This document shows, piece by piece, positions 50,346 to 59,150 of a DNA stretch of 64,000 bases. The translations under genes were made by a program, and so were the position numbers. Each line of letters starts with the position of its first letter. Position 1 is the first letter of the stretch. Below the pieces are notes generated by a model. It made no database searches and was not told the DNA's origin. It was given only the letters and a program-made list of their open reading frames with translations. This DNA is from Candidatus Bathyarchaeota archaeon. GTDB taxonomy: Archaea; Thermoproteota; Bathyarchaeia; Bathyarchaeales; Bathycorpusculaceae. The stretch lies in contig JAOZHS010000002.1 of the NCBI GenBank assembly GCA_026014745.1, positions 1 to 64,000 of the forward strand, written 5' to 3'.

Positions 50346-50870
50346 ATGAAACTCCTTAAAATTTTGGACTCCCAAAGCGCCAAGCTCGTCACCGACGTCA
50401 TCAACCAAGCAATCCTCAAAGAACTCGTCAACCAACCCCAATCCGTCTCCGACCTCACCGTAAAACTCAACATTCCCACACTCAAACTCTGGCGGAGAAT
50501 CCAAAAACTCCAAAAAGCGAACCTCATCGAACAAACCGGCACCCAAAAAAAAGGCAACCTCGAAAAAAAACTATATCGCTCAACCGCCACCTACTTCGCG
50601 CCACAACAATTCTTAAACTTCAAACCCAAAAATCCCCAGTTAACAACGGCATTTGAAATTTACTCAGAAATCCAAAACATCCTCATGACTAAAATGGCTG
50701 CTTACAACGAGGTCCCACAAGACGCCGACCCTGTGGACTACTCGCTCTATGCCAACATGGTGGTGTTCGCGGACATCTGTGGCCAACCCCGTGTCCAAGC
50801 ACGAATCGTCGAATTAGAACGCGAGCTTACCAAATTCAAAGAACAAGGCGGCTACAAACCCAGCAGTTAA
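50346..50870 (+). CDS. Winged-helix transcriptional regulator
   Basis: A 174-residue protein. The N-terminal ~80 residues are an ArsR-like winged helix (VINQAILKELVNQPQSVSDL, then KLNIPTLKLWRRIQKLQKANL as recognition helix, then a basic wing). The C-terminal half is helical and may dimerise or bind a ligand. Its position divergent from an ABC exporter suggests it represses the exporter and itself, as is common for drug or toxin exporters. The 3' end overlaps the next minus-strand gene by four bases. Confidence 0.8.
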   Translation: MKLLKILDSQSAKLVTDVINQAILKELVNQPQSVSDLTVKLNIPTLKLWRRIQKLQKANLIEQTGTQKKGNLEKKLYRSTATYFAPQQFLNFKPKNPQLTTAFEIYSEIQNILMTKMAAYNEVPQDADPVDYSLYANMVVFADICGQPRVQARIVELERELTKFKEQGGYKPSS

Positions 50871-51226
50871 GAGCTTTCGTATTTGGATTCTTCGATATGT
50901 TTGCGTTCCAGCTCCTCGTCGCTTAACCGTTGGGCTGGCTCGGCTGATGAGGCACTTTTTGGATAAGTGAGGGGGTCTTTGACGTAGCTATTCATGAAGC
51001 TGGATTTGCCGCAGGCAGGACATTGCAACATCCTGAAAGGCCCGATATGAACTCCACTAAAACTGTGTGAAGCATCAAAGACGGCGTGGCATTTGGAACA
51101 TTTCGCACGCATGCCACCGCTGCGCATCATGTAGAGACGAAAAACTACAACTACGACTACTGCAATGACCACTATTACTATTCCAAAGTAGGGGCTGTCT
51201 AAAGCGTCAGTGATAGTTTGAGACAT
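50867..51226 (-). CDS. Membrane-anchored zinc-ribbon protein
   Basis: A 119-residue protein. Residues ~13-32 are one membrane helix, then a zinc ribbon with CSKC and CPACGKSS, then an acidic tail LSDEELERKHIEESKYESS. The ribbon and tail match the soluble 91-residue protein encoded 70 bp upstream, so these are a membrane-bound and a soluble paralogue. A Shine-Dalgarno site AGGTGG precedes the ATG. Function unknown. Confidence 0.75.
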   Translation of the reverse strand: MSQTITDALDSPYFGIVIVVIAVVVVVVFRLYMMRSGGMRAKCSKCHAVFDASHSFSGVHIGPFRMLQCPACGKSSFMNSYVKDPLTYPKSASSAEPAQRLSDEELERKHIEESKYESS

Positions 51227-51297
51227 GCAACCACCTGCAAGATGTATTGCTGGTTAACTGTTTCCTCAAAGATAAATCTGCCTAAACACAAAGAAGG

Positions 51298-51564
51298 TTA
51301 GGGTTTTTCGTATTTAGAATCTTCTATACGCTTAGCCTCTAGTTCTTCTTCTGAGAGTTCCTGTGGCGCAGCTGTTTGCTTTTGAGCTTCTTCAGGCGGC
51401 CAAGTAAGGGGGTCTTTGACAGAAGAGTAAACGTTTAGCCAACTGTGTTTTTTACAGGCAGGACAACGGATATAGTGAAGAGGCCCAAGATGGGGCGCCA
51501 AAACTGCTCCGCCTAATCCTTGCTCAAAGACTGCACCGCATTTTTTGCATTTAACCCGAGTCAT
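51298..51564 (-). CDS. Soluble zinc-ribbon protein, paralogue of the membrane-anchored one
   Basis: About 88 residues. CKKCGAVFEQG...YIRCPACKKHSWLN is a zinc ribbon, followed by KDPLTWPPEE and the tail LSEEELEAKRIEDSKYEKP. All three blocks recur in the neighbouring 119-residue protein, which differs by an added membrane helix. ATG 51564 is preferred over GTG 51573. The acidic SKYE tail is a notable shared feature and may be a contact site. Confidence 0.75.
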   Translation of the reverse strand: MTRVKCKKCGAVFEQGLGGAVLAPHLGPLHYIRCPACKKHSWLNVYSSVKDPLTWPPEEAQKQTAAPQELSEEELEAKRIEDSKYEKP

Positions 51565-51685
51565 AGCAATCACGAATTAGAAACTCCTACACAGTTAACG
51601 TATTAAAATCCTCGCCAAAAAAATCAAAAATCCGCATTATCATCTGTTGGATTGTTTTTATATGGGGCATTCAATGTGTTGGGCT

Positions 51686-52927
51686 ATGACAAGTAACATG
51701 TTTTGGAGCCGAAGCCTCCTTGACAATAACCTCCGAGTGCTGCTCTACCCCAAAGAATCCGCCAACACCACCCAACTATCACTCGCTGTTGAGTATGGCT
51801 CCAACCATGAACCTCCAGAAAACGCAGGCGTAGCCCACTTCATCGAGCACATGCTAGCAGGCGGCTCCCAAAAACGTATTGCCCTGTCACGAAAAGCCGA
51901 AGATTCAGGCGGCGTCATGGATTTCTTCACTGACCACGAATACATGATGAGCACCATAGACGTCCTACCCAACAAACTAACCGAGGCAGCCGACATCCTG
52001 TCAAAGGTCTTTTTTGATGAAGACTTTGAACAACAAAAATTTGACAGCGAACAAAAAATCATACTCAACGAACTCGCAGAAGTCGCCGATGAACCTAACG
52101 AGCAAGTCGAAGAAATGCTTCTAAGTTCGCTGTTTAAGAATCACCCCGTTAAGCGACCCGTCGGCGGCTACCCTAAAACCGTGAAGAAAATCACGCTAAA
52201 AAAACTCAAAGAAGCCTACCGAACCAATTACGTCGCGGAGAACATGATTTTGATTTTATCAGGTAACTACGCCGAGGAAGATGCGCAGACAGCTCTGGGC
52301 GTATTCAGTGACAAGGCTAAAGGGCAGGCGCCTAAAAGGGCTGAAAGGAAACCTGAGACAAAAGCGCCTAAAGAGTTGGTGGTCAAAGAAAAAGCGGGAT
52401 TAACCCAGTCCTACCTTAACGTCGGCGCCCGAACGGTATGTTGCAGTCACAAGGACGCGGTGGTCCTTAATTTGGCGGGTGTAATTCTTGGTGGCGGAAC
52501 CAGTTCTCGCCTGTTTGCGGAGTTACGCGAAAACCACCCCATAACCTATGATGTTAACGCAACGCACGTCAAAGGCTTAGATTATGGGTACTTGGGCGTT
52601 AGCTGCGCAGTAGCCGCCAAGAATGTAGGTAAAGCCCGCAAATTAATCAGCAAAGAATTCGTTAAACTTCGCACGCAAGCCGTACCCGCTGAAGAGTTGG
52701 AAAAGAGCAAAAACATGATTGTAGGCGCCGCCTTACGGGGGCTAGATAGTTTAGAGGATACCCCGGACATTTTGGCGTATATGGAGATTCATTTCCGAAA
52801 CGAAAACGCGCTTCTAAAATACATCGATGAAGTTAAGGCGGTGACTGAGGCGGATATTTTGCGTGTTGCTAACCGATATCTCCAAGAAGATCAATTTGCC
52901 ACGGCGATTCTAAATCCTGCAAAATAG
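51686..52927 (+). CDS. M16-family zinc peptidase
   Basis: About 413 residues. The inverted zinc motif HxxEH is HFIEH, with the third ligand Glu ~75 residues later in ILNELAEVADEPNEQ. Two homologous halves are present, with the conserved GGGTSSRLFAELRE in the second, as in processing peptidases and PqqF/YmxG-type enzymes. ATG 51686 lies about 25 bases after GTTTTTATATGG, a good TATA box, so the message is probably leaderless; the longer frame from TTG 51647 would place the TATA box inside the gene. Substrate unknown. Confidence 0.9.
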   Translation: MTSNMFWSRSLLDNNLRVLLYPKESANTTQLSLAVEYGSNHEPPENAGVAHFIEHMLAGGSQKRIALSRKAEDSGGVMDFFTDHEYMMSTIDVLPNKLTEAADILSKVFFDEDFEQQKFDSEQKIILNELAEVADEPNEQVEEMLLSSLFKNHPVKRPVGGYPKTVKKITLKKLKEAYRTNYVAENMILILSGNYAEEDAQTALGVFSDKAKGQAPKRAERKPETKAPKELVVKEKAGLTQSYLNVGARTVCCSHKDAVVLNLAGVILGGGTSSRLFAELRENHPITYDVNATHVKGLDYGYLGVSCAVAAKNVGKARKLISKEFVKLRTQAVPAEELEKSKNMIVGAALRGLDSLEDTPDILAYMEIHFRNENALLKYIDEVKAVTEADILRVANRYLQEDQFATAILNPAK

Positions 52928-52984
52928 GCTGCATAGCTTCGGCTAAAAAAATAAAAAGGGAAAAAGAGGCGCTCGGATTGCTGT

Positions 52985-53761
52985 TTAGTGTTTTTTCATG
53001 ACTGTAGCTATCGAGATGCCGACTGCGACCAAGCTTAATGCGACTGCTACGTATTCATAGGTTGGGTCTGCTGGTGTTCCTGGCGCGCCGGTTGCGCCTA
53101 CTTCTCCTGCTACGCCAGTTTGGCCTGTTGCTCCAGTGGGTCCAGTGAGGTCTGGAACGCTTATGTCAACGGATGCGTCTGCTGTGCTTGTTTCGGCGCC
53201 GAGTGTGTAGTCTCCGCTGAGGCTTGTGGGAACAATGACTGTCACGGTGAAGTTGCCATATTCATCTGTGGTTATAGTGTCGGAGAAGGTGTAAACTACT
53301 TCGGAGGTGTCGTTTAAGGTGAGGGTCACGTCTTCTTCAGCGTTAAATCCTGTACCGGTAACTGCGAGGATGTTGCTGTCGTCAGGTGTCGCCGTTAGAG
53401 TTGCAGAACCAGAGAGGGTGTATTCATCGTCAGCAGAAGCATCGGAGGTTTCAGCGGTTAAATCAAAGGTTCCATAGATACCGCTTGGTATAGTTAGGTT
53501 TGTGTCAAATGCGCCTTCGCTGTCAGTGGTTACGTCTTCAGTAAAGGTGTACGCAGTAGAACTATCCGTTTGATTTATGAGGGTTAATGTTACGGTTTCG
53601 TCAGCGTCAAAGCCTGTGCCGGTAACGTTAATCATATTGGTGTCATCGATGTCAGTGATAGTAATCGATGTTGTTGCCGCGTTTACGGTGGATACAAATG
53701 CGACCGCAAGGACTCCACAAAGCATGATTAAGAGCGCGATGTTTTTGTGTTGTTGCTTCAA
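52985..53761 (-). CDS. Surface protein with Ig-like repeats, collagen-like stalk and anchor
   Basis: A 258-residue protein starting at TTG behind AAGGAG. After a signal peptide come two ~85-residue beta domains with matching phrases (VTGTGFDADETVTLTLI and VTGTGFNAEEDVTLTLN), each close to bacterial IPT/Big-type modules. Then follow about eight Gly-x-y triplets (GPTGATGQTGVAGEVGATGA), which is a short collagen-like segment, and one membrane helix with a basic end. The triplets would need trimerisation to form a helix. Likely displayed on the cell surface. Confidence 0.82.
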   Translation of the reverse strand: MKQQHKNIALLIMLCGVLAVAFVSTVNAATTSITITDIDDTNMINVTGTGFDADETVTLTLINQTDSSTAYTFTEDVTTDSEGAFDTNLTIPSGIYGTFDLTAETSDASADDEYTLSGSATLTATPDDSNILAVTGTGFNAEEDVTLTLNDTSEVVYTFSDTITTDEYGNFTVTVIVPTSLSGDYTLGAETSTADASVDISVPDLTGPTGATGQTGVAGEVGATGAPGTPADPTYEYVAVALSLVAVGISIATVMKKH

Positions 53762-53910
53762 GGTTTCAACTCCTTAAAACAACGGTCGACTAGACAGTAA
53801 ATAAGAATATTTCAGAATATCTGCCTAATCGTGACCCAATAAAACCCTTAATTAGCCCAAATTTGACCAAAAAACAGGTAACTTACTAAAAGATTAATTG
53901 TGAGGGCGAG

Positions 53911-54039
53911 GTGCCGTTTGGCAGACACTCTGCAAACCGTGGAAGGATGCCCAGAACGGCACATTTGGGAGCCTAAGCCCCATAGTGTAGACCTGGAAAC
54001 AGAGCCTCGATACGACTGCAGCGATCTGCCAAACGACGC
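53911..54039 (+). ncRNA. Candidate structured RNA with two alternative folds
   Basis: A ~129-base GC-rich block in an AT-rich gap. Ends 53911-53925 and 54025-54039 form a 15-position helix with one mismatch. The same 5' strand can instead pair locally: GTGCCGTT (53911-53918) with AACGGCAC (53955-53962), enclosing GCAGA-CAC-TCTGC (53921-53933). Further hairpins are TGGG-A-GC-CTAA-GC-CCCA (53966-53982) and CTG-GAAA-CAG (53993-54002) with a GNRA loop. The sense strand is not certain; plus is chosen for the GNRA loop and a weak TATA-like stretch 25 bases upstream. No known family recognised. The rest of the gap 53762-54147 shows no gene. Confidence 0.55.
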
Positions 54040-54147
54040 ATGTTACATATCAAAGGGATCGGAGGAAAAAACGTGAAAAAGGGGATTTAAGCCAACAGAT
54101 AGCGGGTTTGTAAGAAGCCTTCATAAGTGTGATGATGAAAAAATCTT

Positions 54148-54444
54148 CTACCACCGCGACGTTTCAATTTGTTCGCGGAGCGAATTAATGTCTGTTACTT
54201 GCTCTTTTAAGACTATGTCGTCGCCGGTTATTGGACCTACTACGTTGCTGGGTAGCGGCACTACAGATTTAGACATAAATCCGCTTTTAGTTCCGTAGAG
54301 CTTTGCTACTTCATCAGTTAACTTAACGTCTACTTTTGTCACAGTCCACGTGTTGTCGTCTAATTCGACGTCTTCTACTTCGCCGATCCTCATGCCGTTT
54401 TTAGCAATCACCTTTTTGCCTTTTATTTCCTCAATTTTTACCAA
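54148..54444 (-). CDS. PRC-barrel domain protein
   Basis: A 98-residue protein made of one PRC-barrel: VKIEEIKGKKVIAKNG, then GEVEDVELDDNTWTVTKVDV and a hydrophobic end. PRC-barrels bind RNA or proteins in ribosome maturation and photosynthetic reaction centres; archaeal single-domain forms are common and of unknown role. TTG 54444 is chosen, six bases after AGGTGGTG; the longer frame from GTG 54456 overlaps that site. A second PRC-barrel gene lies at 60.2 kb. Confidence 0.82.
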   Translation of the reverse strand: MVKIEEIKGKKVIAKNGMRIGEVEDVELDDNTWTVTKVDVKLTDEVAKLYGTKSGFMSKSVVPLPSNVVGPITGDDIVLKEQVTDINSLREQIETSRW

Positions 54445-54705
54445 AATTATCACCACCTAAAATTAGCTGCCTAAATATTTTCAATTCAGCCCCGATTAAA
54501 AAGCTTTGTAGCATCCCTAAAACTACTACAGCCAAAGGGCTACTTACACGTCTAAGGGCACAAATGCAACTTTTGGGTGCTTAACAAAAAACCAGCCCAA
54601 CCCACAGTAAAACAGGGAGCTTAGCCTGTCGCTGTTGCTATAACCTGTTTACCACAAACGCTTAAGAACACGCCATGTTTGTTGATATTTGTTCACTTGC
54701 TACGT

Positions 54706-55038
54706 GTGGAGGTGAACTGTATTTCTAGGACTTTAGCAAACATTGGATTCATATTGGCGCTCATAGGCAGCCTCTTTTTGATAATCATTGGCATAGCGGG
54801 TATGCTGGGGATTTTTGTATTAATTTTTGCACCTTTTTTTGCTTTAGGCTCATTTTTTTACGGCATTGTCATGTTCATCGTTGGGATACTTGGAGTGCTC
54901 TCTTCAAGATTCGTGTATAACCCAGGCGCTGCAATCTGGATGCTTTTACTTGCAGTAATCGCAGGATTATTTGGGGCAGTGTTCGCTGCGTGGCTTCTTG
55001 CTATCGGCGGAATACTTGGGTTACTTTCAAGACTCTAA
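54706..55038 (+). CDS. Small membrane protein with three to four helices
   Basis: About 105-111 residues, almost entirely hydrophobic (IGFILALIGSLFLIIIGIAG, and three later segments), with Gly-rich helix starts. No family recognised. The start is unusual: the only good Shine-Dalgarno site (GGAGG, 54708-54712) is followed after eight bases by ATT (54721), while GTG 54706 and 54712 overlap the site itself. It lies just upstream of the ligand-gated channel homologue, whose TTG start is 67 bases beyond its stop. Confidence 0.65.
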   Translation: MEVNCISRTLANIGFILALIGSLFLIIIGIAGMLGIFVLIFAPFFALGSFFYGIVMFIVGILGVLSSRFVYNPGAAIWMLLLAVIAGLFGAVFAAWLLAIGGILGLLSRL

Positions 55039-55105
55039 CAAAAAACCGCGTAGCCTTCCGCTTGATACCCACTCCACCTACAAATGCTGGTTAGGAAGAA
55101 ACGTC

Positions 55106-56140
55106 TTGTTTAAACCACATTTTTGGAAATCATGCTTTTTAGCCTTCATTTTGGCTTTGATAGTGGCAACCTTAGTCATCACTGCCTGCGCAGGGAGCTC
55201 AAGCAAAGAAACCCTCATCGAACCAGACGCGCCTGAACCCTACACGCTGGCTCAAACAACAAATGAAACGTATGAAAATAATAAGGTGTACATGGGAGTT
55301 TGGCTAAACAACATATACAGCTATGAATACACCAAAGGCACCTACACTCTTGATATTTTTTTGTACTTTTTTTGGATAGACCCAAACATAAAAGAAATCG
55401 ACTGGTACTTGATGAATGGATACCCTGTTAATCCCGCAACCATCGAAACCTTAAACAACGACACAACAGGCGAAGTAAAAAATCAGATTTTTAGAATAAC
55501 CGCAGTTTGCAGCACCACTCCCGATGCTTCATCTTTCCCTTTTGACCCCATTCAGATGGAAGTAGTCATCGAACTGATAACCCGCGGCTATCATGCCGAA
55601 ATCGTCTGGTTAGAGAATCAAACAGGTGTTGACCCAAGCTTTGATAACGCTGGGTGGGTGACCAGCAATATAGAACTAATAAGTTCTTACCGTGTGTACC
55701 CTTTAGGTGTGGAGTTACCCCGCGCAGAGATGATTCTAACTCAGTATCGTCTACAACTCTGGACGGGCATCCAAGCGCTCATCCCCCCACTGATTTTTGC
55801 GTTAGTTTCTGCGTTTTCATTTTTGTTTAGTCTCCGTGACGCGGCGGCTGTGGGGTTGCGGTTGGGTTTGGATACTTCGATGCTGGTAACAACCTTGCTG
55901 TTTAACTTTACAGTAAACGCGACGATTCCGCCGTCTTCAACAATTACGCTCTATAGCCTGTTTATGCTGTCGATTTTGATTTTTATGGTCATGAATTTGG
56001 TTGTGACGGTGATAGGGTTTGTGCAGTGGTTCTATTATAAAAACGAAAGACAAACAAAGCGGACGAACCGTTGGGGCTTTGTTATTTCGTTGCTGGTACT
56101 TTTTGCGTTCTTTATACTGCTATATTTACTGAGAGTATAA
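55106..56140 (+). CDS. Pentameric ligand-gated ion channel homologue
   Basis: About 344 residues starting at TTG 55106, seven bases after AGGAAG. After a signal peptide, VYMGVWLNNIYSYEYTKGTY, LFYFFWIDP and FPFDPIQ (residues 144-150) follow the beta-sandwich ligand domain of prokaryotic pLGICs such as GLIC. Four helices come next: M1 with LIPPLIFALVSAFSFLF, M2 with GLDTSMLVTTLLFNFTV, M3 and a C-terminal M4. FPFD is the hallmark at the tip of the Cys-loop; only C135 is present, so the disulfide is absent, as in bacterial channels. Five subunits would form a gated pore. Ligand and ion are unknown. Archaeal members are rare. Confidence 0.85.
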   Translation: MFKPHFWKSCFLAFILALIVATLVITACAGSSSKETLIEPDAPEPYTLAQTTNETYENNKVYMGVWLNNIYSYEYTKGTYTLDIFLYFFWIDPNIKEIDWYLMNGYPVNPATIETLNNDTTGEVKNQIFRITAVCSTTPDASSFPFDPIQMEVVIELITRGYHAEIVWLENQTGVDPSFDNAGWVTSNIELISSYRVYPLGVELPRAEMILTQYRLQLWTGIQALIPPLIFALVSAFSFLFSLRDAAAVGLRLGLDTSMLVTTLLFNFTVNATIPPSSTITLYSLFMLSILIFMVMNLVVTVIGFVQWFYYKNERQTKRTNRWGFVISLLVLFAFFILLYLLRV

Positions 56141-56252
56141 CGTTATTGATACTCGATTCTGGGGTATGTAAGCCTCTAGTCACAACCACATAACTTTATT
56201 TTCACTTTTTAACCTCAATTCAAACAGGTTTCTAAGAAAAAGAGTGTTATTT

Positions 56253-58604
56253 ATGCCCCTAAATGAGTATAAACCAGGTACCCGATTCTCTGGACTTATC
56301 GGCCGCACCGTTGACCAATCAAGCCCGGCTTGGCCTATGCCGCTAAGAGCCAAAGAAGGTGCCCCCAACGTGCTTTTCATAATCCTCGACGACACAGGAT
56401 TTGGCCAGATAGGCTGCTATGGAAGCCCAATCGAAACACCCAACCTTGACAGCCTAGCTGCAAACGGGCTCCTATACACAAACATGCAAACAACCGCTCT
56501 ATGTTCTCCTACCCGCTCCTGTATCCTAACGGGTCGCAACCACCACGCCAATGGCATGGCTGGAATTACCGAAATATCCACTGGCTACCCTGGCTACAAT
56601 GGCTACATTCCCTTTGAGAACGGTTTTATCTCCGAAATTCTTCGACAGAAAGGCTACAACACCTACGCAGTAGGCAAATGGCATCTCACCCCCGCTAACG
56701 AAATCTCTGGTGCAGGTCCCTACAATCGTTGGCCGCTTGCCCGCGGTTTTGAGCGCTACTATGGGTTCCTTGGGGGAGATACCAACCAGTATTACCCCGA
56801 TTTAACTTTTGACAATCACAGCGTAAGACCTCCCAAGACGCCCCAAGAAGGCTACCACTTAACCGAAGACCTCGTCAACACCGCAATATCCTTTATTGCC
56901 GATGCTAAGCAGGTTGCCCCTGACAAACCGTTCTTCCTGTATTTCTGCACTGGAGCCATGCATGCGCCCCATCATGTTCCCAAGGAGTGGGCAGACAAAT
57001 ACAAGGGCAAATTCGACGATGGCTGGGAAGCCTATCGAGAAAAAGTCTTCCAAAAACAAAAAGAACTCGGCATAATGCCCTCCAACGCTGAACTCTCCCG
57101 CCATGACCCCGACGTCAAACCCTGGAACGAATGTTCCGCTGAAGAGAAAAAGGTGTATTCGCGCATGATGGAGGTCTTTGCGGGTTATCTCTCCCATACC
57201 GACTATCACATCGGCAGACTGCTTGACTTCTTAAAAACCATAGGAGAATTCGACAACACCCTCATAATGGTGCTCTCTGATAACGGTGCAAGCGCAGAAG
57301 GCGGACCTCAAGGCTCCATAAATGAGAGCCTCTTCTTCAATAACGTTCCCGAAGAGTTAGCGGACAACATAAAAATGCTTGACAAAATCGGCGGCCCCGA
57401 AACCTTCAACCATTACCCTTGGGGCTGGACTTGGGCGGGCAACACGCCTTTTCGCCGCTGGAAACGCGAAACCTACCGAGGCGGCGTAAGCGACCCCTTC
57501 ATTGTTCATTGGCCAAAAGGCATCCAAGCAAAAGGGCAAATCCGAACCCAATACGCCCACGCAATCGACCTGTTACCCACAGTACTTGAAGCATTAGAAA
57601 TGGAAGCGCCAGAAACGATTCAAGGTGTCACACAATCACCAATTCAAGGCGTAAGCTTCGCCCACACCTTCAACGACGCCAACGCAGAAACCAAACATCA
57701 CACACAGTACTTCGAGATGCTGGGACATCGCTCTATTTATCAAGACGGCTGGCGCGCAGTCTGCCCCTGGCCTGGTCCCTCGTTTGCGGAGGCAGGAAAA
57801 CCGTTCGGTATGCCTATTTCTGCAGAAGAACTCACCCAGTTGGACGCTAAAAGCTGGGAACTCTATCACATCAGCGAAGACATTGCGGAAAACCACAACA
57901 TCGCAAACGAAAACCGACCGCTCCTTATCGAAATGATTGCCCAGTGGTATGTTGAAGCAGGTAAATACAACGTTTTGCCGGTCGATGGCAGGGGAACCCA
58001 ACGTTTCGCTGAACAGCGACCACAGATAAGCACAGAACGCTCGACCTACGTGTACTATGCTGAAACGCAGCCAATCGGCTCGGAGGTGGCGGTTAATGTG
58101 CTCAACCGAACTCACAGCATAACGGCAGATGTAGAAATAACCGCTAACGCTACGGGGCTTCTATTGTCACAGGGTGCAAACGACGGCGGTTACGCGTTGT
58201 ATGTGAGGGAGGGCAAACTAAATTACGCCTACAACTACTTAGGCAAAGCCATATACCACGTTGAATCCGAAAAACAAATCCCGATTGGACGCCACAAACT
58301 ACGCTTTGCGTTTGAAGTAACAGGAAAGCCTGACCCGTCCGCAGGAAAAGGCGCCCCTGGGCAAGGAAAATTCTACATAGACAGCGAACTTGTTGGGCAA
58401 GGTGAGATACCTGTAACTATCCCCATCATAATGGGTTTGAGCGGCAAATTCACCGTCGGAGAAGCCCCCAGTGCACCCGTAACCCCCGATTACAGTGGAG
58501 CCTTCAAGTTTACTGGAAAAATCTACAGCATAACCGTGGATGTAAGCGGTGAAAGCGTCGAGGACGCTAATGCGAAGATGCGTCACGTCATGGCTCGACA
58601 ATAA
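56253..58604 (+). CDS. Arylsulfatase (formylglycine sulfatase)
   Basis: About 783 residues. The catalytic signature is CSPTRSCILTGR with the Cys that must become formylglycine, and metal ligands lie in IILDDTGFG and VLSDNGASAEGG. Long C-terminal beta domains follow, including a LamG-like part (GRHKLRFAFEVTG). There is no signal peptide, so the enzyme is predicted to be cytoplasmic, unlike most sulfatases. It removes sulfate from aryl or sugar sulfate esters. Cys-type sulfatases need a maturase (FGE or a radical SAM enzyme); none is encoded beside it. ATG 56253 follows GTG 56244 by three codons; neither has a clear Shine-Dalgarno site. Confidence 0.92.
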   Translation: MPLNEYKPGTRFSGLIGRTVDQSSPAWPMPLRAKEGAPNVLFIILDDTGFGQIGCYGSPIETPNLDSLAANGLLYTNMQTTALCSPTRSCILTGRNHHANGMAGITEISTGYPGYNGYIPFENGFISEILRQKGYNTYAVGKWHLTPANEISGAGPYNRWPLARGFERYYGFLGGDTNQYYPDLTFDNHSVRPPKTPQEGYHLTEDLVNTAISFIADAKQVAPDKPFFLYFCTGAMHAPHHVPKEWADKYKGKFDDGWEAYREKVFQKQKELGIMPSNAELSRHDPDVKPWNECSAEEKKVYSRMMEVFAGYLSHTDYHIGRLLDFLKTIGEFDNTLIMVLSDNGASAEGGPQGSINESLFFNNVPEELADNIKMLDKIGGPETFNHYPWGWTWAGNTPFRRWKRETYRGGVSDPFIVHWPKGIQAKGQIRTQYAHAIDLLPTVLEALEMEAPETIQGVTQSPIQGVSFAHTFNDANAETKHHTQYFEMLGHRSIYQDGWRAVCPWPGPSFAEAGKPFGMPISAEELTQLDAKSWELYHISEDIAENHNIANENRPLLIEMIAQWYVEAGKYNVLPVDGRGTQRFAEQRPQISTERSTYVYYAETQPIGSEVAVNVLNRTHSITADVEITANATGLLLSQGANDGGYALYVREGKLNYAYNYLGKAIYHVESEKQIPIGRHKLRFAFEVTGKPDPSAGKGAPGQGKFYIDSELVGQGEIPVTIPIIMGLSGKFTVGEAPSAPVTPDYSGAFKFTGKIYSITVDVSGESVEDANAKMRHVMARQ

Positions 58605-58647
58605 CACGATTACTAAGACGGCAAGTTAGAGACCTACCGCAGACCCA

Positions 58648-59055
58648 GTGAAAAATACGTCTGGTTTTGGTATTTTGAGTGTCGAAGAGGTATTTTCAAA
58701 CGTCGCTTCTGGAATTAAACTAATTGCTGAGATGTCTAGTGTTGCCCTAATTGCTGTAGGGTTAGTGGTTGCACTATATTTTTTGGTCAGAGCCCTGATT
58801 ACGAAAGAAAAAAGGCAGTACATTAGACTTAGGTTGTCTTTGGGGCGATTTCTTGTTGTTGCCCTAGAGCTTCAATTAGCCGCTGACATCATTGAGACCG
58901 CTATTTTACCCAGCTGGGAACATATTGGTCAACTTGCAGCGATTGCCTTGATTAGAACGTTTCTAAATCACTTCCTTAACAAAGAAATCGAGGCAGAAGA
59001 AAAAGAGAAACGGGAAACCGAAATGACCCAAACCCAGAAGAACATGAAAATGTAG
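58648..59055 (+). CDS. DUF1622 membrane protein
   Basis: A 135-residue protein with two membrane helices and a conserved stretch (RLSLGRFLVVALELQLAADI, then ETAILPSWEHIGQLAAIALI) that defines the DUF1622 family of unknown function. A charged Lys/Glu tail follows. It starts at GTG and is followed by two small genes with their own Shine-Dalgarno sites. Confidence 0.8.
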   Translation: MKNTSGFGILSVEEVFSNVASGIKLIAEMSSVALIAVGLVVALYFLVRALITKEKRQYIRLRLSLGRFLVVALELQLAADIIETAILPSWEHIGQLAAIALIRTFLNHFLNKEIEAEEKEKRETEMTQTQKNMKM

Positions 59056-59150
59056 GAAAAATGGCGATGTGGGCACAGCTGCGCAGTCACAGACATTTAA
59101 TATGCACTTCCCCAACAGTCACATGTTAAAAAATCAAGAAGTGAATAAAA

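Noticed and set aside
53911-54039. 5S rRNA
   Set aside because: Length, closing helix and a GAAC...GGGAGCCTAAGC stretch recall 5S rRNA, but the spacing in the loop C region is wrong and the 3' half does not fold into the single long helix IV/V arm.
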